From: CAYSCW01 sp964429795
Lineage (GTDB): Bacteria; Acidobacteriota; Aminicenantia; Aminicenantales; Aminicenantaceae
Assembly: GCA_964429795.1 (NCBI GenBank)
Contig: CAYSCW010000008.1
Span: forward strand, 1 to 64,000
Direction of reading: 5' to 3'
Length of the DNA: 64,000 nucleotides
Shown here: piece after piece, positions 9,096-18,055 of the stretch
How positions within the stretch are numbered: position 1 is the stretch's first letter
Layout: the number at the start of each line of letters is the position of its first letter
The notes under the pieces: model-generated
Told to the model about the DNA's origin: nothing
The model's input: the letters and a program-made list of their open reading frames with translations, nothing else
Database searches by the model: none
Program-made: the position numbers and the translations under genes

Positions 9096-12000
9096 ATGAA
9101 AGAGGTTGGGAAAAATTCTTGCCTCTTCCAGAAATGGATAATACCAGTTCTCATCTTACTATTCCCTACGTTGATTGGGAGCCAGTTCGCGGAAAGAAAT
9201 ATTATCTCTATCCCAGGAAAAGAAGGTTCTCCTTACTTCGATCATCAGGGGAACCTGAACGTTGTTTATATCAATTCAAAGGGAAGAATAGGTTTATCTA
9301 TAGCAGAAGAGGAAGACTATGCCGAAAGGATCACCACCCAAGAGATCGACTATGTCAATCATGTCAATTTTGTTCGGGCTAAAAAAGATAAAGCAGGGAA
9401 AACATGGATAGTCTGGGAAGAGAGAGAATCTGGAAAAAGTGATATCTACATAGCTCAGTTAAGAAATAAAAAATTAGTCCATCCGACAAGGGTAACAAGC
9501 AATCAAGAAGGGTTCAATTTTTCACCCTGCATAGATTTTTCCTATGGAAACGATCCCTGGGTGGTGTGGGTCAATTATTTCCAGAGAAAGTACTTAGTCC
9601 TGGTTAAAAATTTAAGCACAAATCAAACTTGGGAGATAAATTCTTCCTTAACTTCTTCAGCTCTTAGTCCTCAAATTGTCATCGATGGAACAGAAAAAAT
9701 CTGGATATTCTGGGTTGGGCAACTCCGAAACCGTGATGAAATCTTGTACACTTACTTCGATGGCCAAAGATGGATCAACCCTTTAAGCCTGAATCAATAT
9801 TCTGATGTTCCCCATATCAATCCTTCCATCTCTCTAGATTTTAATGGTTTTCCTCATGTCGTATGGAGCGCATATGATGGAGATGACTACGAATTGTATT
9901 ATTCATACTGGGATGGAAATAGATGGATAGAGGAAAAAAAAATCACCAACAACCACAATATTGCTGATACCTCTCCCTCCATCTCTTTATTTTTAGGCAC
10001 AATTCCTGTTGTTGTATGGCAAAAATCTCAAAATGAGAAGAATGAAGTCTGTTTAACTTACAGGATGGATGATAGATGGATCTCCGAGGTCATTATTTCC
10101 GAGGAAAAAAGTATAGTTAATCCCCTGAAAATCGTTTCTATGGATAGTAGAATTGGAGTCGTATGGGAGGTTGAATCAGAAATTAGAGCCAGATTACTCC
10201 ATTTTTATGAACTGTATGAGCCTTTCTTTGTAAAGGAAGGAAATATCCACTCCCCTAGAATTCTTGCCTTGGATGAGGACAAATACATCGGCTTTGGCAA
10301 CAGCATCACATATGGAACCATAGATAACATGCCAGCTCCTGAGAAAGGGTATATTCCACGATTAGAAAACCTAATCGATGAGAATATAAAAGATAGCCAA
10401 GTCATAAATCGCGGGGCAGGTAATGAAAAAACATCCGCAGGTTTAAGCCGTATCAATTCTGTAATAAACGAAGACCAAGCGCAAACAATATTTCTTATGG
10501 AAGGCATAAATGACGTTAAAGATGAAACGACCTCCATGGATACAGCAGCTTTCAACTTGAGGAAAATGGCTGAAAGAGGTCTTGGGTTGGGAATGGCTGT
10601 CTTTCTAGCCTCTTTAATTCCAAAAGATCCCTGGGAAGGAATGATAAAAGAAAGAGCATTGGATCTCAATGAAAAGATTAAATCCATAGCTTCTGAGCTC
10701 AACATCTATTTTGTCGACCAATTTCAGGCTTTCGGTGGTATCCACTCAGGTATTCTCTACAGTGATGCAACACATCCTAATGAGCAAGGTTACCAACTGA
10801 TGGCTAAGACCTGGTATGAGGAACTTGTGGATACCTTTCCTTCTATAGATATTGATCCCACCTCCCTTTCCTTTGAAGCAAAAATTGGAGAATCAAACCC
10901 CTCGGCCCAGGTTTTCAAAATAAGTAACTCCGGGGCAGGAAAACTCTATTATCAAATCAGTGTCGATCAAGATTGGATAAACCTCTCCCCTACAAGCGGT
11001 GACTCGAGAAGGGAATGGGACGAAATCGAAGTTACGGTGGATATTTCCAATTTGTCCTGGGGAAACCACCAAGGCCAGGTGACCATCACTGCTGAATACG
11101 CTCCTAACAGCCCCCAAATGGTTACAATCAATCTGTTCATCGCCAGCCCGATTATTGAACTGGACACACACTCCCTTTCTTTTGAAGGAATAAAGGGAGA
11201 ATCAAATCCCCCGCCAAAGATATTTAAAATAAGAAACTCAGGAGAGGAAACCCTCAAATATCAAATCAGTATCGATAAAAAGTGGCTAAACGTCTCGCCT
11301 GCAAGCGGAGAGTCTGATGGCGAATGGGATGAAATCGAAGTCTCGGTAAACATTTCAAACCTCTCTCATGGTAACTATCAGGGTCAGGTATCCATATCGG
11401 CTGAAGACATACCCGACGGTCTTCAAGTGGTCACAGTCCACTTGACCGTTCTTGGTCCGACTGTCGGGCTCGACACAGCCTCCTTTTCCTTTGAAGGAAT
11501 AAAGGGAGAATCAAACCCCTCGCCAAAGGTATTTAAAATAAGAAACTCAGGAAAGGGAACTCTCAAATATCAAATAAGTGACAATAAAGAGTGGTTAAAC
11601 GTCTCGCCTGCAAGCGGAGAGTCTGATGGCGAATGGGATGAAATCGAAGTCTCGGTAGATATCTCCAGCCTTTCCAGAGGAAGCTATGAGGGGAAACTGA
11701 TGATCACTGCTGAGAATGCTTCCAACAGCCCGCAAGTGATCACAGTCCATTTGACTGTCTACGGTCCGGAGATCGGACTGAACAAATCTTCTCTATCTTT
11801 TCGAGGCGTTGCCGGGGAGGCTAACCCGCCCTCACAAGGATTCAAAATAAAAAATTCCAAAGAGGGAAAACTTATATATCAAATTAGCGTGGATGAGGAC
11901 TGGATAAGCGTCTCCCCCGCCAGTGGGAATTCCTCAGGAGAGTGGGATTTCATCGAAGTTGCGATGGATATTTCCCAGCTTGGGGAGGAGAGCAATCAAG

Positions 12001-12371
12001 CTCAAATCATCATCACTGCCTCTGACTGCTCAAACAGCCCTCAAATCTTGAATGTCTCCCTCCACATCCAGTTCCCTCCCCTCTTTCCACCCTCGAATTT
12101 CAGCGGAGAAAAGAGAGAAAACAGATCTTTATCTCAAATCGAATATATCAATGTCTTGACTTGGGAGGTCAATCCCCAGAATAAATTTATCCAAAAATAC
12201 AAGATTTACCTTTTAGAAGACGGAGAGAGAACCTTATTAGGCGAGACAGACACACAGACTTTCCAATACTGGCACCGTAAGGTTGAAAAAGACAGAGTGT
12301 ACAGGTATGAATTGAGGGCTCAAGATGAATTTGGCAGGGAAAGCGCCCCAGCTGTGACAGAAGTGAGATAG
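9096..12371 (+). CDS. secreted modular protein: propeller-like repeats, SGNH/GDSL hydrolase, four BACON-like domains, FN3
   Basis: 1091 aa from the ATG at 9096. I chose this start because a signal peptide (KWIIPVLILLFPTLIG, residues about 13-28) then sits near the N-terminus; an ATG at 9069 and a TTG at 9030 are alternatives. Residues about 40-385 carry repeated blocks with the pattern VVWxxY...YxYWDGxRW, like bladed beta-propellers. An SGNH domain follows: GFGNSITYG (Ser403), GIND block, and DATHPNEQGY (Asp557, His560). Then come four repeats of about 100 aa (about 587-992) with xSFEGIKGESNPxPKxFKIRNSG and WLNVSPASGES, resembling BACON/Ig-like domains. A fibronectin-III-like end closes the protein. 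It is probably a cell-surface or exported carbohydrate esterase/lipase that binds glycans. The substrate is unknown. Confidence 0.75.
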   Translation: MKEVGKNSCLFQKWIIPVLILLFPTLIGSQFAERNIISIPGKEGSPYFDHQGNLNVVYINSKGRIGLSIAEEEDYAERITTQEIDYVNHVNFVRAKKDKAGKTWIVWEERESGKSDIYIAQLRNKKLVHPTRVTSNQEGFNFSPCIDFSYGNDPWVVWVNYFQRKYLVLVKNLSTNQTWEINSSLTSSALSPQIVIDGTEKIWIFWVGQLRNRDEILYTYFDGQRWINPLSLNQYSDVPHINPSISLDFNGFPHVVWSAYDGDDYELYYSYWDGNRWIEEKKITNNHNIADTSPSISLFLGTIPVVVWQKSQNEKNEVCLTYRMDDRWISEVIISEEKSIVNPLKIVSMDSRIGVVWEVESEIRARLLHFYELYEPFFVKEGNIHSPRILALDEDKYIGFGNSITYGTIDNMPAPEKGYIPRLENLIDENIKDSQVINRGAGNEKTSAGLSRINSVINEDQAQTIFLMEGINDVKDETTSMDTAAFNLRKMAERGLGLGMAVFLASLIPKDPWEGMIKERALDLNEKIKSIASELNIYFVDQFQAFGGIHSGILYSDATHPNEQGYQLMAKTWYEELVDTFPSIDIDPTSLSFEAKIGESNPSAQVFKISNSGAGKLYYQISVDQDWINLSPTSGDSRREWDEIEVTVDISNLSWGNHQGQVTITAEYAPNSPQMVTINLFIASPIIELDTHSLSFEGIKGESNPPPKIFKIRNSGEETLKYQISIDKKWLNVSPASGESDGEWDEIEVSVNISNLSHGNYQGQVSISAEDIPDGLQVVTVHLTVLGPTVGLDTASFSFEGIKGESNPSPKVFKIRNSGKGTLKYQISDNKEWLNVSPASGESDGEWDEIEVSVDISSLSRGSYEGKLMITAENASNSPQVITVHLTVYGPEIGLNKSSLSFRGVAGEANPPSQGFKIKNSKEGKLIYQISVDEDWISVSPASGNSSGEWDFIEVAMDISQLGEESNQAQIIITASDCSNSPQILNVSLHIQFPPLFPPSNFSGEKRENRSLSQIEYINVLTWEVNPQNKFIQKYKIYLLEDGERTLLGETDTQTFQYWHRKVEKDRVYRYELRAQDEFGRESAPAVTEVR

Positions 12372-12372
12372 G

Positions 12373-12948
12373 ATGAAAAGCAGAGGAGAAAGATTGTTTT
12401 TCGCTTTAATCGGCTGTCTTCTGCTTTCCTCAGTGATGAAGGCAGAGATCGCCCGGTTGGGAATCAGCGGAAGTTATTTCTTCCCCTCGGAAAAAGTATT
12501 CAGAGACATCTACGGTCCTGGGGGGGAAGTTGGCCTTGATATCGGCAGGGCCATCTGGAAAAATATAGAGTTCCATCTGGAGGTCCAATATTATACCAAA
12601 TCGGGAAGTCTGACTTTCACCCGAGAAAAAACACGGGTGAAAATTCTTCCTCTTGGTGCTCACTTAAGATATGTCTTCCTCAAGAAGGGACTTCACCTCT
12701 ACGCAGGAGCAGGCCTCTCCTACTGTCTCTTCCAAGAAAAGAATCCTATCGGCAAAGTGGATGACGGTCGATTGGGCCTTTCGGCAAGGATTGGAGGATA
12801 TAAAAAGATAAAGGGTTTAAAAAAATTTATCAAACACTTTATAATTGACGCATATGTCAGCTACCACTACTGCGAAATAAAACCGGCTGAAGTCAAGATT
12901 GACATCGGAGGTGCAGATTTCGGGATGGCTCTGGGATTTGAGTTTTGA
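12373..12948 (+). CDS. small outer-membrane beta-barrel protein
   Basis: 191 aa. A signal peptide (RLFFALIGCLLLSSVMKAEIA, cleavage near residue 24) is followed by alternating amphipathic strands such as EFHLEVQYYTKSGSL, AHLRYVFLKKGLHLYAGAGL and a terminal FGMALGFEF that ends in an aromatic residue, the C-terminal signature recognised by the BAM complex. It fits an 8-stranded OmpA/OmpW-like porin-type barrel. It begins one base after the stop of the hydrolase gene, so the two are likely one operon and both products are exported. Specific function unknown. Confidence 0.7.
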   Translation: MKSRGERLFFALIGCLLLSSVMKAEIARLGISGSYFFPSEKVFRDIYGPGGEVGLDIGRAIWKNIEFHLEVQYYTKSGSLTFTREKTRVKILPLGAHLRYVFLKKGLHLYAGAGLSYCLFQEKNPIGKVDDGRLGLSARIGGYKKIKGLKKFIKHFIIDAYVSYHYCEIKPAEVKIDIGGADFGMALGFEF

Positions 12949-12982
12949 AGCCTTAAAAGTGAGATGAGGCTACGTGTTTCAC

Positions 12983-13011
12983 TTGAAAATTTCTTCCAAG
13001 CAAAATAGTAT
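12983..13011 (+). promoter_or_regulatory. sigma-70-type promoter for the GT4 transferase gene
   Basis: TTGAAA (12983-12988), 17 bp, TAGTAT (13006-13011). It is followed by AAGGA and the ATG at 13027. Confidence 0.5.
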
Positions 13012-13026
13012 GATGTAAGGAACGCC

Positions 13027-14112
13027 ATGGAAACGTCAGGAATCATCATCGCCTTCGCCCTTGCTGGCGTTCTCTCCTTTCTCTTGTCTTTTTTCTTGTT
13101 GAAATTTTCCTCCATCAAAAAAGACTTCAACCAACAAAAAGAGCCAGACTTCAAAGAAAAGAAAATTCCACGAATGGGGGGGATTGTTATCGTCATCTCC
13201 ATGTTTACCTCCCTTCTCGCCATGCGCATCGCGTTCAGCCACATCTTTACTGCTATCGATGAAAAAGCCAGCTACAACCTTTTCTTCTTTGCGGCCCTTA
13301 TCATATTTATCTTGGGGATATACGACGACCTGAAGGGTGCCGATGCCTTTAAAAAATTCTTTTTTCAGGTCGTCGCCGCCATCCTGATCTATTTCGGCGG
13401 ATTTCAAATCGCAGAAATCAGCATCCCCTTCATAGGAACTAAGAGTTTAGGGTTTTACTTGCTCTCCTTCCTGTTGACCACCTTGTGGGTGGTAGGCATC
13501 ACCAACGCCGTAAACATCATGGACGGCCTTGACGGTCTGGCAGTAGGGGTGTCTTTCTTTGCAGCCCTCTCTTTAGGAATCCTAGCTTTGCTCTCTTCTC
13601 AATACCACGTTGTAGTGATTATCGCTGTTTTGCTGGGAGCCATGATAGGATTTTATCCTTTTAATTTCCCCAAGGCTAAAATCTATCTTGGAGACTCGGG
13701 GAGTATGGTGATAGGCTTCATCCTTGCAGTTATCTCCATGGCCAAGATTCACCGAAAAGTCTCCTTGGCTATGGCTCTGATGATTCCCATCATCATTCTA
13801 TTCCTCCCCATCCTGGAAACTCTGGTCACCATCATCAGAAGAGTCTCCAGGAAACAGAATATCTTCATCGGAGACACAGATCATTTTCATTATCGCTTTT
13901 TAAAGAAGGGTTTCTCTGAAACCAAGACCACGTTGCTGCTGATCTTTATCTCCTTCCTCTTCTCAACGGTAGGAGTCCTGTTCAACTTCATTCAAACTCG
14001 GCTCAGGCTGCTGTTGTTCCTTCTTGTCTGTCTTATCGGCTTCCTCCTCCTTCATTATCTGGGTTATTACAACTTGTTCTCCATAAAAAAGAGACAGGCT
14101 CCGGGTGAATGA
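13027..14112 (+). CDS. MraY/WecA/TagO-family polyprenyl-phosphate sugar-1-phosphate transferase
   Basis: 361 aa, about 10-11 membrane helices. Family motifs are visible: KKIPRMGGIVIV (about 46-57), the Mg-binding LGIYDDLKGADAFKK (about 96-110), GITNAVNIMDGLDGLAVG (about 157-174), KIYLGDSGSMVIGF (about 218-231), and a late DTDHFHYRFLKKG (about 281-293) where WecA proteins have their His-rich loop. The enzyme would load a HexNAc-1-phosphate onto undecaprenyl phosphate, the first membrane step of O-antigen or similar glycan synthesis. Whether it is WecA-type or MraY-type cannot be settled by eye; the O-antigen ligase-like gene next door favours the WecA type. SD AAGGA is 5 nt before the ATG. Confidence 0.85.
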   Translation: METSGIIIAFALAGVLSFLLSFFLLKFSSIKKDFNQQKEPDFKEKKIPRMGGIVIVISMFTSLLAMRIAFSHIFTAIDEKASYNLFFFAALIIFILGIYDDLKGADAFKKFFFQVVAAILIYFGGFQIAEISIPFIGTKSLGFYLLSFLLTTLWVVGITNAVNIMDGLDGLAVGVSFFAALSLGILALLSSQYHVVVIIAVLLGAMIGFYPFNFPKAKIYLGDSGSMVIGFILAVISMAKIHRKVSLAMALMIPIIILFLPILETLVTIIRRVSRKQNIFIGDTDHFHYRFLKKGFSETKTTLLLIFISFLFSTVGVLFNFIQTRLRLLLFLLVCLIGFLLLHYLGYYNLFSIKKRQAPGE

Positions 14113-14237
14113 AGGAGAGAGAAGGCATAACTCAAGTCTTTATGATAATCCCTTGGAGAGATATTGGGTGTGGTCGTCTTCGAACTTCTCGAAAATTTAC
14201 CTCCTTAAACCCATAAGCGGATAAAACAAATAAATCG

Positions 14238-16286
14238 ATGAAAAGGCAGATCACTTTCCTGTTGATCGCTCTGATTCTTGCCGTTGGCCTCTACTGCTTT
14301 TATTTAAAATATGTTCCCTTGGTCAAACCTTTTCAGACGGCCCTCTTGCCCGTTCTCCTTTTCGCCTTCGTCCTGACTACCGTCAAGGTGCGCACAGGAA
14401 CGCTTTTTTTTATCTTCTCATTCCCCCTGATCAACAGTCTTCCCTATCTTTTCCGCATCTTTGAAAACATCCCCCATGCGCCCACTTCCTTGGTTCTCTT
14501 TCTGTTCTATCTCCTGGGTTGGCTGGCTCACCATGTCCTTTATCCCTCAAAGCCTTTCCCTAGGTTGTCTGTCTTCCGGCCTATGACCCTTTTCTCTCTG
14601 ATGATCCTTATTTCAGCAATCATCACTCTTCTAAGATATGCCAATTTCTTCCCCTTCTTATCCGATCATGTCTACGAGCTCGCTACCAATGTCCACGGTG
14701 TGACCGCCGGCGGGGCCATGATGAGCGTGATCTTTCTTTCACTCAACTATCTCACCGGCTTTGCCTTCTTTTTTATCCTCCTCAATACCATAGAAACGAG
14801 GGAAGATATAAAGCGAATTCTGGTCGTCTTGCTCATCAGCACCTCCATCGCCCTCATGGTCGGCTCTTATCAGCATCTCCATGATCAAAGCTTCGGAAAC
14901 ACCCCCATGCGAATCAATGAATCTCTTATAAATGCGACCTTCAAGAATCCTCTTTCTTTCGGAGCCTATCTGTCCATACTCCTTCCCCTTATTTTGGCAG
15001 CCGCCATGGCTTTCAAAGGTACCCTCCGCCTCTTCTCCTTCCTGCTTTTTTTCTGGGGTCTGCTCATTCTCCCCCAGACAGGCTCAAAAAGCGGCCTGGC
15101 GACCGTTTTTCTCTCCCTTCTTCTCTTCTGGATATTGGCGCTCAGCAAAGCAGCGGTCTGGAGGAGACTAAAATCACTGTCTTCCAAGAAGGTCCTTGTC
15201 TCTGTGATCATTTTTATTCTTGTGGCGGCAGCCCTGCTTCTTTTCCTCATCTCCTTTAAGGATTCAGAGGCATACAAACGGTTGACCCAAAGAGAGTATC
15301 CCTATGGCGGCTTGGAAGAGGCCATCCGTATCCGGTGGCACAGTCAGTGGAGAATGGCTGTTCTGATGATGAAACACTACCCTCTCTCGGGAGTAGGAGT
15401 GGGGGCTTACATCATCGAGCTTCCCAATTATGCCCTTATGTATCAAAGCCCTTACAAAACATGGACAGATTCAGCAGAGAATTATTTTCTTCATGTGGGT
15501 TCGGAGCTGGGAATAGTGGCTCTCGTTTTCTCATTGTGGATCTTTTGGGAGATCTTTAACCAAATGAGAAAGGTTTTGGGAGAATCTTTTCCTCGCTCCA
15601 GGTGGAGATATATTCCTATCGGGCTTTCCTGCGGAATTCTCTCTCTATTTCTTCAATTTTTCGCTCACACCTATATCGGGAGCTTCGAAGTCAAGTACAC
15701 ATTCTGGCTATTGGTCTCGCTCATCTTCTCTTTTCAATGGGTCAAAAAAGATGAGATGAAGGGAGGTCTTTTCAGCAAAAAGGCAATGATTGCAGCCTCT
15801 CTCCTCCTTGCCTTTTCCCTTGGAATCCATCTGTGGAACTCCACTCATTCTCTCTCCTTGAAGAGGCGGACGGAGCAATTCCAAATCCAGCAAAATTTTG
15901 GTCTTTACAAGAAAGAGATAACAAGGGATGGAAGAGAATTTCGCTGGACAAAGCACTTCGCTGGCCTGACGATAAAGATCGAAAAGCCGGTCATGGAAAT
16001 TACTCTGCATGCTTCTCATCCCGATATAGAGAGAAATCCAGTCAAGGTCAAAATCTTGTTAATCGAGGACTTCTTCAAAAAAAAGAAGGTTTTAGACCAG
16101 GTTATCCTCAAGGAAGGAGGGTGGAACACATTTATCTATCATGTCCAGGAAGAAGTAAACAGAGAAGTCCTCTTGCTTATCCAAGTTTCAAGAACCTGGA
16201 ATCCTTTTAAATCCAGAGGAGTCCCAGACTCTAGAGACTTGGGGGTGGCTTTAGGGAAAATCCAATTTAAAAGAGCAACCAAATGA
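14238..16286 (+). CDS. O-antigen ligase / polymerase-like membrane protein (WaaL/Wzy_C)
   Basis: 682 aa with about 12 hydrophobic helices in residues 1-540. A large loop contains the GVGVGAYIIELPNYA and NYFLHVGSELGIVALV patterns typical of the Wzy_C/O-antigen ligase family, in which a periplasmic loop His-containing motif acts in glycan transfer. TGSKSGLATVFLSLLLFW is the usual SRS/SGL-like helix. About 140 soluble residues follow the last helix, longer than classical WaaL. It would join or polymerise lipid-linked glycan at the periplasmic face. Its stop overlaps the atpZ start as ATGA. Confidence 0.75.
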   Translation: MKRQITFLLIALILAVGLYCFYLKYVPLVKPFQTALLPVLLFAFVLTTVKVRTGTLFFIFSFPLINSLPYLFRIFENIPHAPTSLVLFLFYLLGWLAHHVLYPSKPFPRLSVFRPMTLFSLMILISAIITLLRYANFFPFLSDHVYELATNVHGVTAGGAMMSVIFLSLNYLTGFAFFFILLNTIETREDIKRILVVLLISTSIALMVGSYQHLHDQSFGNTPMRINESLINATFKNPLSFGAYLSILLPLILAAAMAFKGTLRLFSFLLFFWGLLILPQTGSKSGLATVFLSLLLFWILALSKAAVWRRLKSLSSKKVLVSVIIFILVAAALLLFLISFKDSEAYKRLTQREYPYGGLEEAIRIRWHSQWRMAVLMMKHYPLSGVGVGAYIIELPNYALMYQSPYKTWTDSAENYFLHVGSELGIVALVFSLWIFWEIFNQMRKVLGESFPRSRWRYIPIGLSCGILSLFLQFFAHTYIGSFEVKYTFWLLVSLIFSFQWVKKDEMKGGLFSKKAMIAASLLLAFSLGIHLWNSTHSLSLKRRTEQFQIQQNFGLYKKEITRDGREFRWTKHFAGLTIKIEKPVMEITLHASHPDIERNPVKVKILLIEDFFKKKKVLDQVILKEGGWNTFIYHVQEEVNREVLLLIQVSRTWNPFKSRGVPDSRDLGVALGKIQFKRATK

Positions 16287-16507
16287 CCATCAAGAGCCCT
16301 TTAAAATTCAGCACCAGGAAAATTGTTGAACTGACTTCTCTGGTGCTCATGTTGCCCTCTTCAATTGCAGTGGGACTGTTTCTCGGCTACTTCTTGGACA
16401 AACTCTTTGGAACCCAGCCCTGGCTGCTTCTCCTGTTCACTGTTCTCGGCATAGTCTCTGGATTCTACAGTCTGTTAAGGGGCTTGAGTAAATACAAAGA
16501 TGTATAA
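16283..16507 (+). CDS. atpZ: AtpZ/AtpI-family ATP synthase accessory protein
   Basis: 74 aa with two membrane helices: LVLMLPSSIAVGLFLGYFLDKLFG (about 17-40) and WLLLLFTVLGIVSGFYSLLRG (about 46-66). The GYFLDKLFGT hairpin is the hallmark of AtpZ-type proteins encoded ahead of the ATP synthase Fo genes, where they assist assembly or cation supply. It overlaps the ligase gene by 4 nt (ATGA) and atpI by 8 nt. Confidence 0.8.
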   Translation: MTIKSPLKFSTRKIVELTSLVLMLPSSIAVGLFLGYFLDKLFGTQPWLLLLFTVLGIVSGFYSLLRGLSKYKDV

Positions 16508-16928
16508 GAAAAAGGGGGACGGTCTTCCTCTTGGAAAGGGGACCGTCCCCGATGAAGAAAAGATACTGAGGCGAATTCCTGGCGAAATCCTCCTCCTTGC
16601 ATTCCTCATAGCTTGTGCCTCACTCATCTTCTTTGGCAAGTTCACCTCACTTTTCCTCTTTGCTGGAGGAGTCCTCTCTGCTTTAAGCTTCTTCTGGCTA
16701 AAAGCATCCATCACTCGATTTCTCATTCCTGATAGAAAGAAAGCGGTAATGTCTTCGATCGTCTTCTACAGCCTCCGACTTCTGTTGATTCTTGCTATCT
16801 TTTCTATTATAATCATCTTCTTTTCAAAGAGAATTGTTGCGTTTATGATCGGTTTCTCGATGATCATTCCTATTTTTCTCGTTGAGGGTATTCTCGGACT
16901 AGCCAAGATAAAAAAATGGAAGAGCTAG
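16500..16928 (+). CDS. atpI: ATP synthase subunit I (AtpI-like)
   Basis: 142 aa with four hydrophobic helices (about 29-45, 48-65, 78-101, 104-125), the usual plan of AtpI, which helps assemble the c-ring. Order (atpZ-atpI-atpB-atpE) supports the call; sequence conservation in this family is low. The first 28 residues are unusual: codons 5-17 are encoded by a perfect GC-rich inverted repeat (16514-16550), so the N-terminus appears to have absorbed a palindromic element. It overlaps atpB by 13 nt. Confidence 0.7.
   Translation: MYKKKGDGLPLGKGTVPDEEKILRRIPGEILLLAFLIACASLIFFGKFTSLFLFAGGVLSALSFFWLKASITRFLIPDRKKAVMSSIVFYSLRLLLILAIFSIIIIFFSKRIVAFMIGFSMIIPIFLVEGILGLAKIKKWKS
16514..16550. repeat. 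REP-like GC-rich palindrome inside the 5' end of atpI
   Basis: GGGGACGGTC (16515-16524) and GACCGTCCCC (16541-16550) form a perfect 10-bp inverted repeat, with an inner TTCC/GGAA pairing. It lies in the atpI coding region, after the atpZ stop. It resembles repetitive extragenic palindromes linked to RAYT/Y1 transposases (inference). Confidence 0.55.
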
Positions 16929-17662
16929 AACACAGCTTATTCATCGTTGAACTCTTCAATAAAATCTTCGGGAAACCGCTCGCTTTTCTTCTTGGCCTGG
17001 TGGGAATCGAGGTCAAAAATCCGGAAAACCTCGTTCCTGATTATATCGTGATGTGCCTCATCGCCTCACTTCTTCTCATCCTCTTCCTGGGACTTGCGAC
17101 TCGCAGACGCCACCTTGTTCCCACCAAACTCCAGAGTACACTCGAGCTCATCATCGAAACCTTCGAGAGCCTTCTGGTAGATATTATCGGAGAAGAAGGA
17201 AAGAAATATCTCCCCCTGGTCGCCACCATCGGCCTTTTCATCCTTCTCTGTAATCTGCTCGGGCTCGTTCCTGGTCTTATGGCCCCCACCAGCAAACTGA
17301 ACACCACCGCTGGTTGCGCCCTGGTGGTCTTTGTCTACTATCACTGGCAGGGAATCAAATCCCAGGGCTTTTTTAAATATCTCAGACATTTTACTGGGCC
17401 CATTCCACTCCTAGCTCCGCTTCTGCTTCCCATTGAAATCATCAGCCATTTCTCCCGTCCTGTATCTCTCTCTATTCGACTCTTCGGAAACATATTTGCC
17501 GAGGAATTGCTCATCCTGATTATCGCCTCCATCATTCCTTTCTTTCTCCCCCTTCCCTTCATGGCTGTAGCTATCTTCACCTCCATCATTCAGGCTTTTG
17601 TGTTTGTCCTTCTATCCTGTATTTACATTGCAGGAGCCGTGGCCCATGAAGAAGAACATTAA
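16916..17662 (+). CDS. atpB: ATP synthase Fo subunit a
   Basis: 248 aa, about six membrane helices. The essential arginine lies in RPVSLSIRLFGNIFAEEL (about 181-198), the near-invariant helix that faces the c-ring carboxylate. The closing FVFVLLSCIYIAGAV helix is also typical. Subunit a forms the ion half-channels of Fo in the inner membrane. It is expressed with atpZ, atpI and atpE. No atpF (b) or F1 genes follow, so the rest of the enzyme must be encoded elsewhere. Confidence 0.93.
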   Translation: MEELEHSLFIVELFNKIFGKPLAFLLGLVGIEVKNPENLVPDYIVMCLIASLLLILFLGLATRRRHLVPTKLQSTLELIIETFESLLVDIIGEEGKKYLPLVATIGLFILLCNLLGLVPGLMAPTSKLNTTAGCALVVFVYYHWQGIKSQGFFKYLRHFTGPIPLLAPLLLPIEIISHFSRPVSLSIRLFGNIFAEELLILIIASIIPFFLPLPFMAVAIFTSIIQAFVFVLLSCIYIAGAVAHEEEH

Positions 17663-17679
17663 TTTAAAAAGGAGGAAGA

Positions 17680-18024
17680 ATGAGAAAGAGTCTTAAGCCT
17701 CTGGCTATACTGTTCTTTCTTATCGCTCTGACAGCCACTCCTCTTTTAGCTCAAGCAGAAACCTTTAATGCTGCCAAAGCTCCCCTGTTTAAGCTTTCCA
17801 TAATCGTCGGCGGAGCCATCATCACTCTTGCCTCGGCCGCAGGAGCATTCTGCCAAGCAAAATCCATCAGCAGTGCCTGCGAGGGAATCTCTCGCAATCC
17901 AGCCGGAGCCCCCCATATCCGGTTTATCCTCATCTTTGGACTTGTCTTGATCGAAACGTTGGTGATTTATGCCCTTCTCATCACCATCATCATTCTCATG
18001 GTCCAATGGGGCAAATACATCTGA
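17680..18024 (+). CDS. atpE: ATP synthase Fo subunit c, with N-terminal extension and Na+-type ligand set
   Basis: 114 aa. Residues 1-26 look like a signal peptide (ends ...LLAQAE), and two helices follow with the polar loop SRNPAG at 71-76. Aligned by eye on the loop arginine (Arg72), Gln59, Glu92, Thr93 and Tyr97 fall on the positions of Gln32, Glu65, Ser66 and Tyr70 of the Na+-binding Ilyobacter c subunit; Thr keeps the hydroxyl. Val63 is Leu90 and Thr67 is Leu94. This suggests, but does not prove, Na+ coupling. A strong SD (AAGGAGGAAG) precedes the ATG. Confidence 0.9.
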   Translation: MRKSLKPLAILFFLIALTATPLLAQAETFNAAKAPLFKLSIIVGGAIITLASAAGAFCQAKSISSACEGISRNPAGAPHIRFILIFGLVLIETLVIYALLITIIILMVQWGKYI

Positions 18025-18055
18025 GAAACGTGCTTCTTCGCATTTGATTCAGACA

